From: Pectobacterium brasiliense
Lineage (GTDB): Bacteria > Pseudomonadota > Gammaproteobacteria > Enterobacterales > Enterobacteriaceae
Direction: 5' to 3'
NCBI RefSeq assembly: GCF_013449685.1
Contig: NZ_JACDSF010000008.1
Location: forward strand, 34,035-98,034
Length of the DNA: 64,000 nt
Within the stretch, counting starts at the first letter, position 1, and each line of letters starts with the position of its first letter. The translations under genes and the position numbers were made by a program. Under the pieces are notes generated by a model. The model saw only the letters and a program-made list of their open reading frames with translations, made no database searches and was not told the DNA's origin. Of the stretch, positions 30,807 to 44,131 are shown piece after piece.

Positions 30807-32642
30807 TTAATCATCCAGGAAGCTACGCAGCACTTCGGAACGGCTTGGGTGGCGCAGTTTACGCAGTGCTTTCGCTTCGATCTGACGAATACGTTCACGC
30901 GTAACGTCAAACTGTTTGCCCACTTCTTCCAGCGTATGGTCGGTGTTCATATCGATACCGAAACGCATGCGCAGGACTTTCGCTTCACGCGCGGTCAGAC
31001 CAGCCAGTACGTCGTGTGTCGCAGAACGCAGGCTTTCCGACGTGGCGGAATCCAGCGGCAGCTCCAGCGTCGTATCTTCGATGAAATCGCCCAAATGTGA
31101 ATCTTCATCATCACCAATCGGGGTTTCCATTGAAATCGGCTCTTTCGCGATTTTCAGCACTTTACGGATTTTGTCTTCCGGCATCAGCATACGCTCAGCC
31201 AGCTCTTCCGGCGTCGGCTCACGACCCATTTCCTGCAACATCTGACGAGAGATACGGTTCAGTTTGTTGATCGTCTCAATCATGTGTACCGGAATACGGA
31301 TGGTACGTGCCTGATCGGCGATAGAACGGGTGATCGCCTGACGGATCCACCAGGTCGCATAGGTCGAGAATTTGTAACCACGGCGATATTCAAACTTATC
31401 TACCGCTTTCATCAGACCGATGTTGCCTTCCTGAATCAGGTCGAGGAACTGCAAACCACGGTTGGTGTATTTCTTCGCGATAGAAATAACCAGACGCAGG
31501 TTAGCTTCCACCATTTCTTTCTTGGCACGACGCGCTTTCGCTTCACCAATCGACATACGGCGGTTGATGTCTTTCACCTGTTCGATCGTCAGGCCAGTTT
31601 CTTCTTCGATCTGTTGCAGTTTTTGCAGGCTGCGGGTGACGTCTTCTTCAACATCATTCAGCTTTTCAGACCATGGTTTGCCCATAGCGACTGCTGCGGC
31701 AAACCAAGTGTTGTTGGTTTCATTGCCAGTAAACATCGTGACGAAGTTTTTCTTCGGCATTTTGCACTGTTCAACACACAACTTAATGATCAAACGTTCC
31801 TGAGTACGAACGCGATCCATCATGGAACGCATGCTGTTAACCAGGAAATCAAACTGTTTTGGCACCAGACGGAACTGTTTGAAGACTTCGGATAGGTTCA
31901 GGATTTCCTGTGCTGCCAGCGCATGGCTACGACCGTGGGCTTTGATAGCCTGACGGGTCGTTTCATATTGTTCACGCAGCTCGGTGAACTTCTCACGCGC
32001 CAGCTCAGGATCGATGCTGTTGTCGTCTTCTTCTTCCTCGTCGTCTTCTTCCTCGTCATCATCGTCAATTTCTTCGCTCGAAAGCTCAGAACCAACGTGA
32101 GTCGCGGTAGGCGCAATGTCCTCTTCCGCATTAGGATCAACGAAGCCAGTAATCAGGTCGGACAGGCGGCTTTCGCCCGCTTCGACGCGATCATACTGTT
32201 CCAGCAGGTAAGTAATGGCTTCAGGATACTCCGCAACAGAGCACTGAACCTGGTTGATACCGTCTTCAATACGCTTGGCGATATCGATCTCGCCTTCGCG
32301 CGTCAGCAGTTCAACGGTACCCATTTCACGCATGTACATGCGAACCGGGTCGGTGGTGCGACCAATTTCCGATTCAACACTGGATAGAACCTGCGCAGCA
32401 GCCTCTGCCGCATCTTCATCGGCATCATTGGTGTTTTCGGCCAGCAACAGATCGTCTGCATCCGGTGCTTCTTCCATCACCTGGATGCCCATGTCGTTAA
32501 TCATCTGGATGATATCTTCGATCTGATCCGAGTCGATGATATCTTCCGGCAGATGGTCATTGACCTCAGCATAGGTCAGGTAGCCTTGCTCCTTACCACG
32601 GGTGACAAGCAGCTTCAGCTGTGACTGCGGGTTTTGCTCCAT
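30807..32642 (-). CDS. rpoD: RNA polymerase sigma-70 factor RpoD
   Basis: A 611-residue housekeeping sigma factor. Region 1.1 is N-terminal, 1.2 carries [12 protein letters not shown], then a very acidic non-conserved region ([18 protein letters not shown]), region 2 ([32 protein letters not shown]), region 3 and region 4 ([20 protein letters not shown]). Last gene of the rpsU-dnaG-rpoD macromolecular synthesis operon. Length is normal for the family. Confidence 0.98.
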   Translation of the reverse strand: MEQNPQSQLKLLVTRGKEQGYLTYAEVNDHLPEDIIDSDQIEDIIQMINDMGIQVMEEAPDADDLLLAENTNDADEDAAEAAAQVLSSVESEIGRTTDPVRMYMREMGTVELLTREGEIDIAKRIEDGINQVQCSVAEYPEAITYLLEQYDRVEAGESRLSDLITGFVDPNAEEDIAPTATHVGSELSSEEIDDDDEEEDDEEEEDDNSIDPELAREKFTELREQYETTRQAIKAHGRSHALAAQEILNLSEVFKQFRLVPKQFDFLVNSMRSMMDRVRTQERLIIKLCVEQCKMPKKNFVTMFTGNETNNTWFAAAVAMGKPWSEKLNDVEEDVTRSLQKLQQIEEETGLTIEQVKDINRRMSIGEAKARRAKKEMVEANLRLVISIAKKYTNRGLQFLDLIQEGNIGLMKAVDKFEYRRGYKFSTYATWWIRQAITRSIADQARTIRIPVHMIETINKLNRISRQMLQEMGREPTPEELAERMLMPEDKIRKVLKIAKEPISMETPIGDDEDSHLGDFIEDTTLELPLDSATSESLRSATHDVLAGLTAREAKVLRMRFGIDMNTDHTLEEVGKQFDVTRERIRQIEAKALRKLRHPSRSEVLRSFLDD

Positions 32643-32795
32643 AAGACGGTATCCACACTTCAGAGTATTTGGGTTGGTGTCGGTCAGCGTAGTTCGCTAA
32701 CAATAGCATTAGGGGTATTTTTCTTATCGCCGCGCCCCTGTAGCGGCTCTTTGCAGGGCTCGACCCTGCTATTTATCGGCAATTAAGCCTCTGTA

Positions 32796-34553
32796 TCAGT
32801 GTTTTCTGGTCAATGCCAGTTGTAGCGACCAAAACTCTTTTTTTTCTTTGGCGCTGAGCCCATTCGGATTTGTCCTGTCACGGGCAATCAAAATTTCTAA
32901 TCGCTGGTTCAATAACTGATCGTAGAGCTCTGCCAGACTGATTCTGAACTTCTCTTCGAGCTCTTCCTCTACGATCATATGGTTCCATACCGCGATGGTT
33001 TCAAGCTGTTTATAGTATTTGCTGTCGCGATATTGCTCTAATAGTAGTGCCATGCTCATCCCCGGGCTGGCGTTACAGGTTTTCACCAAATCCTGAAACA
33101 ACGGTAGACCGGGGACTTTATCTTGTTCAATACCTTCTAACGCGAGGTCTGGAACCTCAGTTGCCAGCCTCGGGTTTTGCACTAACAGTCCTATAAGTAT
33201 ACGCATAGTTGTGACTTTTAGTTGCGGCGTCTGATAAGGCTGATCCTGTTCTGTGGCTTTGGGTAACAGCCGATCCAACTGGCTATCATCCAAAATACCC
33301 AGTTTGTTGCCGAGCTGCTGGCGTAAGTAGAGCCGTTGTGTTTCTCCCGGCACTTGACCAATCAATGGCATAGCGAGAATACCAAGTTTGGTTCGACCAT
33401 CAGGAGAACTCATATCTACTTGCTGTTGCAGCGTTTCAAACAGAAACTGTGACAGCGGCAGAGCGTGTTCCATGCGCTGCTCAAAAACAGCTTTGCCTTC
33501 TTTACGTACCAGCGTGTCGGGATCTTCACCGTCCGGCAAGAACATAAAGCGTAGCTGACGGCCATCGTTCAAATAGGGTAGTGCAGTTTCCAAGGCGCGC
33601 CATGCCGCTTCCCGTCCAGCACGGTCTCCGTCGTAACAACACACCACCTGGTCTGTGGCACGGAATAGTAACTGAATGTGTTCGGCAGTGGTGGAAGTCC
33701 CCAAGGATGCCACCGCATAATCAATACCAAATTGCGCCAACGCCACCACATCCATATAACCTTCAACAACCAAGAGCCGTTTGAGATCTTTATGGTTTTG
33801 CTGTGCTTCATACAGGCCGTACAACTGACGACCTTTATGGAAAATGCCTGTTTCCGGCGAGTTCAGATACTTCGGTGTATCGTTACCTAACACGCGTCCG
33901 CCGAAGGCAATCACTCGCCCCCGCTTATCGCGAATGGGGAACATCACGCGTTCGCGGAAACGGTCGTATGTTCTGCCCTGATCGTTAGTCACCAGCATAC
34001 CGGCATCGTTCAATACTGTGCGATCGTGACCTTCACCAAACCGTTTGAGAACGTTGTCCCAGCCTGATGGGGCGAAGCCTATTGCAAAATGACTAATAAT
34101 TTCTGCACTTAAACCACGTTGTTGCAAATACTGCAAGGCAGGAACACCGACGGAATGGTGCAGCGCTTGTTGATAAAACGAACTGATTTGCCCCATCAAT
34201 TCGTACTGATTATGCCGTTGATGAATTTCTTGCTTGGTTGGGCCAGTGCCGGTTTCATAAGGCACTTCGAGGCCGTATTGAGTGGCAAGTTCTTCAATGG
34301 TTTCAACGAATTCGAGACGATCGTAATTCATCAAAAAGTCTATGGCGTTGCCGTGTGCACCACAGCCAAAACAGTGATAGAACTGTTTGTCACCGTTTAC
34401 GGTGAATGAGGGGGTTTTCTCGTGATGGAACGGGCAGCACGCATGATAGTTTTTGCCCTGCTTTTTCAGTTTGACGCGCGCGTCAATGAGATCGACGATG
34501 TCGGTGCGAGCCAGCAGGTCATTAATAAATACGCGTGGGATTCGTCCAGCCAT
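32796..34553 (-). CDS. dnaG: DNA primase DnaG
   Basis: A 585-residue primase making RNA primers for replication. The N-terminal zinc finger is CHC2 type (YHACCPFHHEKTPSF, FYHCFGCGAHGNAIDF); the central TOPRIM catalytic core contains LLVVEGYMDVVALAQFG and CCYDGDRAGREAAWRAL; the C-terminal domain binds the DnaB helicase. Middle gene of the macromolecular synthesis operon. Confidence 0.98.
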   Translation of the reverse strand: MAGRIPRVFINDLLARTDIVDLIDARVKLKKQGKNYHACCPFHHEKTPSFTVNGDKQFYHCFGCGAHGNAIDFLMNYDRLEFVETIEELATQYGLEVPYETGTGPTKQEIHQRHNQYELMGQISSFYQQALHHSVGVPALQYLQQRGLSAEIISHFAIGFAPSGWDNVLKRFGEGHDRTVLNDAGMLVTNDQGRTYDRFRERVMFPIRDKRGRVIAFGGRVLGNDTPKYLNSPETGIFHKGRQLYGLYEAQQNHKDLKRLLVVEGYMDVVALAQFGIDYAVASLGTSTTAEHIQLLFRATDQVVCCYDGDRAGREAAWRALETALPYLNDGRQLRFMFLPDGEDPDTLVRKEGKAVFEQRMEHALPLSQFLFETLQQQVDMSSPDGRTKLGILAMPLIGQVPGETQRLYLRQQLGNKLGILDDSQLDRLLPKATEQDQPYQTPQLKVTTMRILIGLLVQNPRLATEVPDLALEGIEQDKVPGLPLFQDLVKTCNASPGMSMALLLEQYRDSKYYKQLETIAVWNHMIVEEELEEKFRISLAELYDQLLNQRLEILIARDRTNPNGLSAKEKKEFWSLQLALTRKH

Positions 34554-34617
34554 AAGCCCCTGGTGTATATCCTTCTGTAAGGTGGTTACATTGGATATAG
34601 CTTATAAACGACAACAA

Positions 34618-34645
34618 GCCGCGCTTCCTTTCGGAAAGCACGGCC
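34618..34645 (-). terminator. Attenuator between rpsU and dnaG
   Basis: Minus strand GGCCGTGCTTTCCGAAAGGA then AGCGCGGC, a UUCG-like capped hairpin followed by TTGTTGT. It corresponds to the known partial terminator that lowers dnaG relative to rpsU expression in E. coli. Confidence 0.75.
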
Positions 34646-34707
34646 TTACGTATGCAACTGCTAAGTCTGCGGATTAATCACGCGTTGGAGGGAAACCCTC
34701 CTGAAAA

Positions 34708-34935
<228 letters not shown>

Positions 34936-35150
34936 TCAATAAATTCGGTTTGCCGCTGGCCTTGTGCCAGCCTTTTCAAAATGGTGCGGAATTCTACTGC
35001 AAACGTGACGCCTTTGTAAAGCATTGCGGTGATCATAAAACACCCAACCGCGGCCAGAGCAGAAATCAGGCCGCTTATGGTAGACTATCCACAGTTTGAA
35101 GCAAGCGGCATTCAACGGGCGCTTGTATCGCCATCAAAGTAGGAACAGCA

Positions 35151-36164
35151 ATGCGCGTATTGGGTATCGAAACATCCTGTGATGAAACCGGCGTGGCCAT
35201 TTATGACACAGAGACCGGTTTGCTCGCTAATCAGTTATACAGTCAGGTTACATTACATGCTGATTACGGTGGCGTAGTGCCTGAGCTCGCCTCACGCGAT
35301 CACGTGCGTAAAACGGTTCCGTTAATTCAGGCGGCGCTGCGCGAAGCTGGGCTACAGGCTGATGATATCGATGGCGTGGCTTACACCGCTGGCCCAGGTT
35401 TGGTCGGTGCGCTATTGGTGGGCGCGACGATTGGTAGGTCATTGGCATTCGCTTGGGGTGTGCCGGCGATGCCTGTGCATCATATGGAAGGGCATTTGCT
35501 GGCACCGATGTTGGAAGATAATCCGCCAGCGTTTCCCTTCGTGGCGCTGTTGGTTTCTGGTGGCCATACGCAGCTCATCAGCGTGACGGGCATTGGTGAA
35601 TATCGCCTGCTGGGCGAGTCGATTGATGACGCGGCGGGTGAGGCGTTTGATAAAACGGCGAAATTACTGGGATTAGATTATCCCGGTGGCCCAATGCTGT
35701 CGAAAATGGCGCAGGCGGGAGATTCCCAGCGCTTCACGTTTCCGCGCCCGATGACCGATCGTCCGGGGCTGGATTTCAGCTTCTCTGGGCTAAAAACGTT
35801 TGCGGCTAATACGATTCGTAGCAACGGTGATGACGATCAAACGCGTGCCGATATTGCACGTGCCTTTGAAGATGCCGTGGTAGATACGCTGGCGATAAAA
35901 TGTCGCCGTGCGCTGGATGAGACGGGCTTTAAACGACTGGTCATGGCGGGGGGCGTGAGTGCAAACCGGACGCTGCGCCAGCGCTTAGGTGAAGTGATGG
36001 CGAAACGCGGTGGTGAAGTATTTTATGCCCGCCCCGAATTCTGCACAGATAACGGCGCGATGATTGCTTATGCGGGCAGTGTACGTCTGGTTCATGGCGC
36101 GAGCCAGACGCTGGGCGTATCCGTTCGGCCACGTTGGCCATTGGCTGAATTGCCTGCGGTGTGA
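35151..36164 (+). CDS. tsaD: tRNA threonylcarbamoyladenosine synthase subunit TsaD
   Basis: A 337-residue ASKHA-fold protein that, with TsaB and TsaE, transfers threonylcarbamoyl to A37 of ANN-decoding tRNAs. [19 protein letters not shown] opens the nucleotide fold; the iron site is [10 protein letters not shown] (near residue 111); [11 protein letters not shown] and [13 protein letters not shown] are further signatures. Divergent from rpsU, convergent with argR. Confidence 0.97.
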   Translation: MRVLGIETSCDETGVAIYDTETGLLANQLYSQVTLHADYGGVVPELASRDHVRKTVPLIQAALREAGLQADDIDGVAYTAGPGLVGALLVGATIGRSLAFAWGVPAMPVHHMEGHLLAPMLEDNPPAFPFVALLVSGGHTQLISVTGIGEYRLLGESIDDAAGEAFDKTAKLLGLDYPGGPMLSKMAQAGDSQRFTFPRPMTDRPGLDFSFSGLKTFAANTIRSNGDDDQTRADIARAFEDAVVDTLAIKCRRALDETGFKRLVMAGGVSANRTLRQRLGEVMAKRGGEVFYARPEFCTDNGAMIAYAGSVRLVHGASQTLGVSVRPRWPLAELPAV

Positions 36165-36183
36165 GGCGTTAAACGCAATAGTC

Positions 36184-36210
36184 GCTACGTGTAGCGGGTC
36201 TGCACGTAGC
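36184..36210. terminator. Hairpin between convergent tsaD and argR
   Basis: GCTACGTG-N11-CACGTAGC, perfect 8-base inverted repeat; related CTACGT words follow. No T run, so a terminator role is only possible. Confidence 0.4.
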
Positions 36211-36274
36211 GGAAAACGTAGTAAAAAATACGTAGCAAAGAACGAATGACAAAAAGCGGCAGCGGACGAGCGAG

Positions 36275-38152
<1,878 letters not shown>

Positions 38153-38187
38153 TCATTGAGATTCTTGTAATACGTAGCGTTGAATAA

Positions 38188-38222
38188 AAAGCCGGAGATC
38201 GCTATCTCCGGCTTTTCTTTTT
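38188..38222. terminator. Bidirectional terminator mdh/sfsB
   Basis: AAAGCCGGAGAT-CGCT-ATCTCCGGCTTT followed by TCTTTTTT; it separates convergent mdh and sfsB. Confidence 0.88.
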
Positions 38223-38485
38223 TAATCGGGACGGATGAGTCTTTTTCTGTCGATAAGCTCATTGGTTTCTGGATTGTAGTACCGGCTGGGCCAAATCTCT
38301 GAGGGGTGAATACCCAGCGCATCGGCAATCAGCCATTCCCCCTTGGGCCAAGGGCGTGAGAGCGCATTAGCTAACGTCGATGAGCTTAATCCGGCCGCTC
38401 GCGATACCGCCGCTAGCGTCGTGTTTTTCTTGCGCAGTGCAGCAATGATATCAGCGGGATGCCAGTCTTGTTTCCTTAAAATCAT
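38222..38485 (-). CDS. sfsB: Ner-like DNA-binding protein SfsB (Nlp)
   Basis: An 87-residue protein of the phage Ner/Nlp helix-turn-helix family: MILRKQDWHPADIIAALRKK, then the HTH LAAVSRAAGLSSSTLANALS and the typical IHPSEIWPSRYY. E. coli SfsB stimulates maltose/sugar-fermentation genes and sits beside ispB, as here. In Mu-like phages Ner is the small regulator opposite the repressor; here too it is divergent from genes with a Mu-type HTH domain. Confidence 0.88.
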   Translation of the reverse strand: MILRKQDWHPADIIAALRKKNTTLAAVSRAAGLSSSTLANALSRPWPKGEWLIADALGIHPSEIWPSRYYNPETNELIDRKRLIRPD

Positions 38486-38539
38486 AATCCTTCCCTTATT
38501 TGCTATAAGACGACTGTCGATTAGTGGTATAAGTAACGG

Positions 38540-38565
38540 ATGTTAGTTATATGCCGAACTAACAT
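38540..38565. promoter_or_regulatory. Operator-like palindrome between sfsB and the Mu-type HTH gene
   Basis: ATGTTAGTT-N8-AACTAACAT, a perfect 9-base inverted repeat about 55 bases upstream of sfsB. Confidence 0.5.
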
Positions 38566-38570
38566 GACAT

Positions 38571-38588
38571 TATTATTTGGAAATAATA
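38571..38588. promoter_or_regulatory. Operator-like palindrome TATTATTTGGAAATAATA
   Basis: Perfect 8-base inverted repeat around GG. The core TTTGGAAA recurs in reverse (TTTCCAAA) at 38621-38628, and TATTATATGGAAAC upstream of the second HTH gene (39241-39254) matches 12 of 14 bases. Confidence 0.5.
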
Positions 38589-38672
38589 TAGCATTAATTT
38601 TCTTTAAAATTCTTAATTAATTTCCAAATTAGCGCGTTTTTGTTAGGGATGGCACTATCAGGATGAAAGGCA

Positions 38673-39059
38673 ATGAAAAAAGAGTGGTTTGCTACCAGCG
38701 AATTGGTTGGAGTCGGCGGCCTTCCGAAATCAAGACAAGGATTAAATAAGCGCGCCCGAGAGGATGGATGGGAGAAGCGTCGCCGTAAAGGCGTCCAGGG
38801 AAGAGGAGTGGAGTACTCAATTCACAGCTTACCGGATACGGTAAAGAAATCCCTATTACTCGAAATCGAGCCTTCCGCCTATTCGGCGAAACAGCCTGCG
38901 GCACTGGCCGTATGGATGCAGATTTACCAGCAACTATCTGAAAAAGAAAGAGATGATTTAATCGCTTATATTCTGCGGGTCGGGGTGTCTTCCACGCTGA
39001 GCCAGTTGGGTATTACGCCATCGGATGAGGAGCCAATCTCATCAATGGAAATTGACTGA
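38673..39059 (+). CDS. Mu-type HTH DNA-binding protein, copy 1
   Basis: A 128-residue protein. Residues 1-68 form a Mu-type DNA-binding domain as in the N-terminus of phage Mu repressor and MuA transposase: KEWFATSELVGVGGLPKS, then GLNKRAREDGWEKRRRKG and RGVEYSIHSLP. Residues 75-128 are a separate helical tail (WMQIYQQLSEKERDDLIAY). There is no transposase catalytic domain, so it is a regulator-like protein. A near-identical domain is encoded 635 bases downstream. Confidence 0.82.
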   Translation: MKKEWFATSELVGVGGLPKSRQGLNKRAREDGWEKRRRKGVQGRGVEYSIHSLPDTVKKSLLLEIEPSAYSAKQPAALAVWMQIYQQLSEKERDDLIAYILRVGVSSTLSQLGITPSDEEPISSMEID

Positions 39060-39307
39060 GCTACCGAGGGCGAACTCGTAGAGTGCTGACGTTGGTGCTA
39101 AAAAGGAACCTGTATTTTCTGTCGCTTTACCGTAGTGCTTCTGGCCGCGATGTTTCAGCATCGCGCTGGATTTAATCATTTCTTTATTACTTAGGTGTGT
39201 CGGTAACGCGTAAAAGTTAGCGGTTTAAGTAATTATAGTCTATTATATGGAAACTTTTGGGCGAGTTGACGTAATGCCTGTTCAAAACAAACAAGGGAGT
39301 GATGAGT
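39060..39307. other. Spacer between the two Mu-type HTH genes
   Basis: About 250 bases with no gene. It holds a short hairpin GCGATG-TTTCAG-CATCGC (about 39150-39167) and the operator-like TATTATATGGAAAC at 39241, so the second gene probably has its own promoter. Confidence 0.5.
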
Positions 39308-39682
39308 ATGGACAAAGAATGGTTTGCAACAAGTGAGCTGGTCGGCGTAGGTGGATTGCCTAAGTCGCCGCAGGGGTTGAATAAGCGGGCACGAGACGAC
39401 GGTTGGGAAAAGCGCAGGCGGAAAGGGGTTCAAGGGCGCGGTGTTGAATATTCTATTCGTAGTTTGCCGAATGAGGTCAGGAACTCTCTGCTCGTAAAAG
39501 AGAATCCGCCAACCGAATATTATCGTATCGATAATGAGCCGACCCTGTTGTCATCGTGGGTGCATATTTTCCATCAGCTTTCCGTTGATGAACGAACCCG
39601 GCTGATTAATTTCATCTTGCGTGAAGGGACAATAGCGATGTTGTCTAGGCTGGATGATGTCACAATCGACCAGACTGCCTAA
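39308..39682 (+). CDS. Mu-type HTH DNA-binding protein, copy 2
   Basis: A 124-residue paralogue of the upstream gene. The N-terminal Mu-type domain (DKEWFATSELVGVGGLPKSP, RGVEYSIRSLP) differs at only a few positions, while the C-terminal tail has diverged but keeps the plan (WVHIFHQLSVDERTRLINFI). The start at 39308 aligns with copy 1 and has GGGAG nine bases upstream; ATG 39302 and GTG 39299 are alternatives. A tandem duplication with later divergence. Confidence 0.8.
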   Translation: MDKEWFATSELVGVGGLPKSPQGLNKRARDDGWEKRRRKGVQGRGVEYSIRSLPNEVRNSLLVKENPPTEYYRIDNEPTLLSSWVHIFHQLSVDERTRLINFILREGTIAMLSRLDDVTIDQTA

Positions 39683-39760
39683 GTCTGGCGAACGAGTAGC
39701 GCTGCAAGACAGCGCTACTTATGAATTAACGATCTTATCAGATAAGAACCTTACACCACG

Positions 39761-40732
39761 TTAGAAATCGCGTTGTACGGCTAAATGGGCAAGGCCCTCG
39801 AGCGCCATACGGTATGGTGTTTCCGGCAGTTGCTGTAGTGCGCTAATTGCCTTATCTGCCTCTTCTTCGGCACGCTGCCGCGTATAATCAAGTGAACCGC
39901 ATTGCTGCATGGCGGAAAGAACCGGTTCCAGCAAATGACGCCCGTTTCCTTCTTCAATGGCCTTGCGAATCAGCGAACTCTGTTCTGCATTTCCATGACG
40001 CATCGCATGCAGTAACGGCAGCGTTGGCTTGCCTTCATTGAGGTCATCACCCGTGTTTTTACCCAGCGTTTTGCCGTCTGCGCTGTAGTCGAGCAGATCG
40101 TCAATTAACTGGAATGCGGTGCCCAAATAGCGGCCATAGTCCTGAAGCGCTTTTTCTTGCTCTGGCGTCGCACCAGCAAGGATGGATGAAGATTGTGCTG
40201 CGGCTTCAAATAAACGCGCCGTTTTACTGTAAATGACGCGCATGTAGCTTTCTTCCGTGATATCAGGGTCGTTGCAATTCATTAGCTGCAAGACTTCGCC
40301 TTCAGCAATCACGTTCACCGCTTCTGACATCAGCGCTAGCACACGTAACGATTCGAGGCTGGTCATCATCTGGAAGGCGCGTGTATAGATGAAATCCCCA
40401 ACCAACACGCTCGCTGCGTTGCCAAAGGCGGCATTTGCTGTTGCTTTACCCCGGCGCATGTCGGACTCGTCTACCACATCATCATGTAGCAGCGTTGCGG
40501 TGTGGATAAATTCGATCAGTGCTGCGACAGTGACATGCTTATCACCGTTATAGTCGAGGGCTCTGGCTGCAAGTACAGCAATCATCGGGCGTATACGTTT
40601 CCCACCACCGCTAATGATGTAGTGTCCAAGCTGGTTTATCAAAACGACGTCGGAATTCAGCTGTTCAAGAATGACGTTATTAACAGCTGCCATATCCTGT
40701 GCAGTCAATGCTGTAATTTGTTCTAGATTCAT
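39761..40732 (-). CDS. ispB: Octaprenyl diphosphate synthase IspB
   Basis: A 323-residue trans-prenyltransferase making the octaprenyl side chain of ubiquinone and menaquinone. Both aspartate-rich motifs are intact: LLHDDVVDESDMRRGK (near residue 84) and FQLIDDLLDYSAD (near residue 210); GGGKRIRPMIAVLAA binds IPP. MNLEQITALTAQDM is the family start; four codons upstream are rejected. Divergent from rplU. Confidence 0.97.
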   Translation of the reverse strand: MNLEQITALTAQDMAAVNNVILEQLNSDVVLINQLGHYIISGGGKRIRPMIAVLAARALDYNGDKHVTVAALIEFIHTATLLHDDVVDESDMRRGKATANAAFGNAASVLVGDFIYTRAFQMMTSLESLRVLALMSEAVNVIAEGEVLQLMNCNDPDITEESYMRVIYSKTARLFEAAAQSSSILAGATPEQEKALQDYGRYLGTAFQLIDDLLDYSADGKTLGKNTGDDLNEGKPTLPLLHAMRHGNAEQSSLIRKAIEEGNGRHLLEPVLSAMQQCGSLDYTRQRAEEEADKAISALQQLPETPYRMALEGLAHLAVQRDF

Positions 40733-40887
40733 GGTTTGTGCCAACGTATGTCTTCAACACTGCCGTAAGATTGCTGTTGCATATCGGCAAGACGGAACTT
40801 ATTGCGCCGATTGTACTTGAAAAATGAGAGAGATAAACGGCAGTTGATACGTTGTATTCTTTTTCTTCACATCCGTTGATTATGCAC

Positions 40888-40916
40888 TTGTCATCCTCAG
40901 TATTTTTGCGTAGAAT
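40888..40916 (+). promoter_or_regulatory. rplU promoter
   Basis: TTGTCA, 17-base spacer, TAGAAT, about 70 bases before the rplU start. A good sigma-70 promoter. Confidence 0.65.
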
Positions 40917-40952
40917 TCGCGCCCTATTATGAATATTTATAGCGCGCTCTGA

Positions 40953-41300
<348 letters not shown>

Positions 41301-41319
41301 GATTAGGAGAGCGGATTAA

Positions 41320-41577
41320 ATGGCACACAAGAAAGCTGGCGGTTCAACCCGTAACGGTCGTGACTCTAACGCACAACGTCTTGGCGTAAAACGTTTTGGC
41401 GGCGAAAGTGTTCTGGCTGGCAACATCATCGTTCGTCAACGTGGTACTAAATTCCACGCAGGAACTAACGTTGGCTGCGGGAAAGACCATACTCTGTTTG
41501 CTTTGACTGATGGTAAAGTTCAGTTTGAAGTTAAAGGCCCGAAAAACCGTAAATTTGTCAGCATCGTTGCTGAATAA
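41320..41577 (+). CDS. rpmA: Ribosomal protein bL27
   Basis: An 85-residue 50S protein near the peptidyl transferase centre ([40 protein letters not shown]). It starts directly with MAHKK, without the N-terminal leader cleaved in Firmicutes. Confidence 0.98.
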   Translation: MAHKKAGGSTRNGRDSNAQRLGVKRFGGESVLAGNIIVRQRGTKFHAGTNVGCGKDHTLFALTDGKVQFEVKGPKNRKFVSIVAE

Positions 41578-41604
41578 TTTTTCGCGTTAGGTCTTACGGA
41601 TTTG

Positions 41605-41632
41605 AGCCCCGCAATTCTTTGCGGGGCTTTTT
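41605..41632 (+). terminator. rplU-rpmA terminator
   Basis: AGCCCCGC-AATTCTTT-GCGGGGCT followed by TTTTT. Confidence 0.92.
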
Positions 41633-41666
41633 ACATTCTGATTCTGAGTAAACCATCTGGATAAGT

Positions 41667-42629
41667 ATGAATACTAAACAACAGACGGGTATCGGTCTGT
41701 GTCTGGCGCTGACTACGGCTGTTTGCTGGGGGGCGTTACCGATAGCCATGAAACAGGTTCTGGTAGTGATGGAACCTTATACTATTGTTTGGTATCGCTT
41801 TTTTATCGCGTCGATTGGACTCGGCATTATTCTGTCATCCCGTAAGATGCTGCCGCCAATGCGGGTTTTTCGGCATCGGCGTTGGTGGGTTCTGCTACTG
41901 ATTGCGACGGCTGGACTACTGGGTAACTTTGTTTTCTTTAGCTCGTCTCTGCAATATCTGAGCCCGACAGCGTCTCAGGTTATCGGGCAACTTTCCCCTG
42001 TAGGCATGATGTTCGCCAGCGTACTTATCTTAAAGGAAAAGATGCGCGGCACGCAGGTCATTGGTGCGATCATGCTGATTTGCGGACTGATCCTGTTCTT
42101 TAATACCAGCCTGATTGAGATTTTTACCCGGCTGACTGACTACACGCTGGGCGTGTTGCTGGGTGTTTGCGCCTCGGCAGTATGGGTATCCTATGGCGTA
42201 GCGCAGAAAGTTCTATTGCGACGCCTGACATCGCAGCAGATTCTGTTTCTGTTATATGTGCTGTGCGTCGTCTTTATCACGCCTTTTGCCAAGCTTGAGG
42301 TTATTTTTCAACTGAGCAACTGGCAGCTTATTTGCCTGCTATTTTGCGGTGCGAATACGTTGATTGGCTATGGTGCGCTGGCGGAGGCAATGGCTCGCTG
42401 GCAGGCATCACAGGTTAGTGCGGTCATTACGTTGACGCCGTTGTTTACGCTGCTGTTTTCCGATCTACTGGTATTAGGATGGCCGACTCTCTTTGCTGCG
42501 CCAGTACTGAATTGGGTCGGCTATGTGGGCGCTTTTGTCGTTGTTGCTGGCGCTATGTTTTCCGCTATCGGGCATCGCCTCTTACCCGGTAAGAAAGAGC
42601 CCGTGCCGCCATTGATGGTGCAGAAGTAG
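41667..42629 (+). CDS. yhbE: DMT superfamily (EamA) transporter YhbE
   Basis: A 320-residue protein with ten membrane helices in two EamA repeats (ALTTAVCWGALPIAMKQVL; LGVLLGVCASAVWVSYGVA). Same location as E. coli yhbE, between rpmA and obgE. Substrate unknown. Confidence 0.92.
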   Translation: MNTKQQTGIGLCLALTTAVCWGALPIAMKQVLVVMEPYTIVWYRFFIASIGLGIILSSRKMLPPMRVFRHRRWWVLLLIATAGLLGNFVFFSSSLQYLSPTASQVIGQLSPVGMMFASVLILKEKMRGTQVIGAIMLICGLILFFNTSLIEIFTRLTDYTLGVLLGVCASAVWVSYGVAQKVLLRRLTSQQILFLLYVLCVVFITPFAKLEVIFQLSNWQLICLLFCGANTLIGYGALAEAMARWQASQVSAVITLTPLFTLLFSDLLVLGWPTLFAAPVLNWVGYVGAFVVVAGAMFSAIGHRLLPGKKEPVPPLMVQK

Positions 42630-44061
<1,432 letters not shown>

Positions 44062-44091
44062 TTCGTTCTTCTGTTAGTCAGGTCTTACATA

Positions 44092-44131
44092 CGCGGGCTT
44101 ATCCCATCAGGGTAAGCCCGCGTTGTTCTTT
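44092..44131. terminator. Bidirectional terminator obgE/dacB
   Basis: CGCGGGCTTA / TAAGCCCGCG, 10-base stem between convergent obgE and dacB, followed by TTGTTCTTTT. Confidence 0.85.

Noticed and set aside
38222..39682. Intact Mu-like prophage
   Set aside because: Only regulator-like genes are present; no transposase, structural or lysis genes between mdh and ispB.
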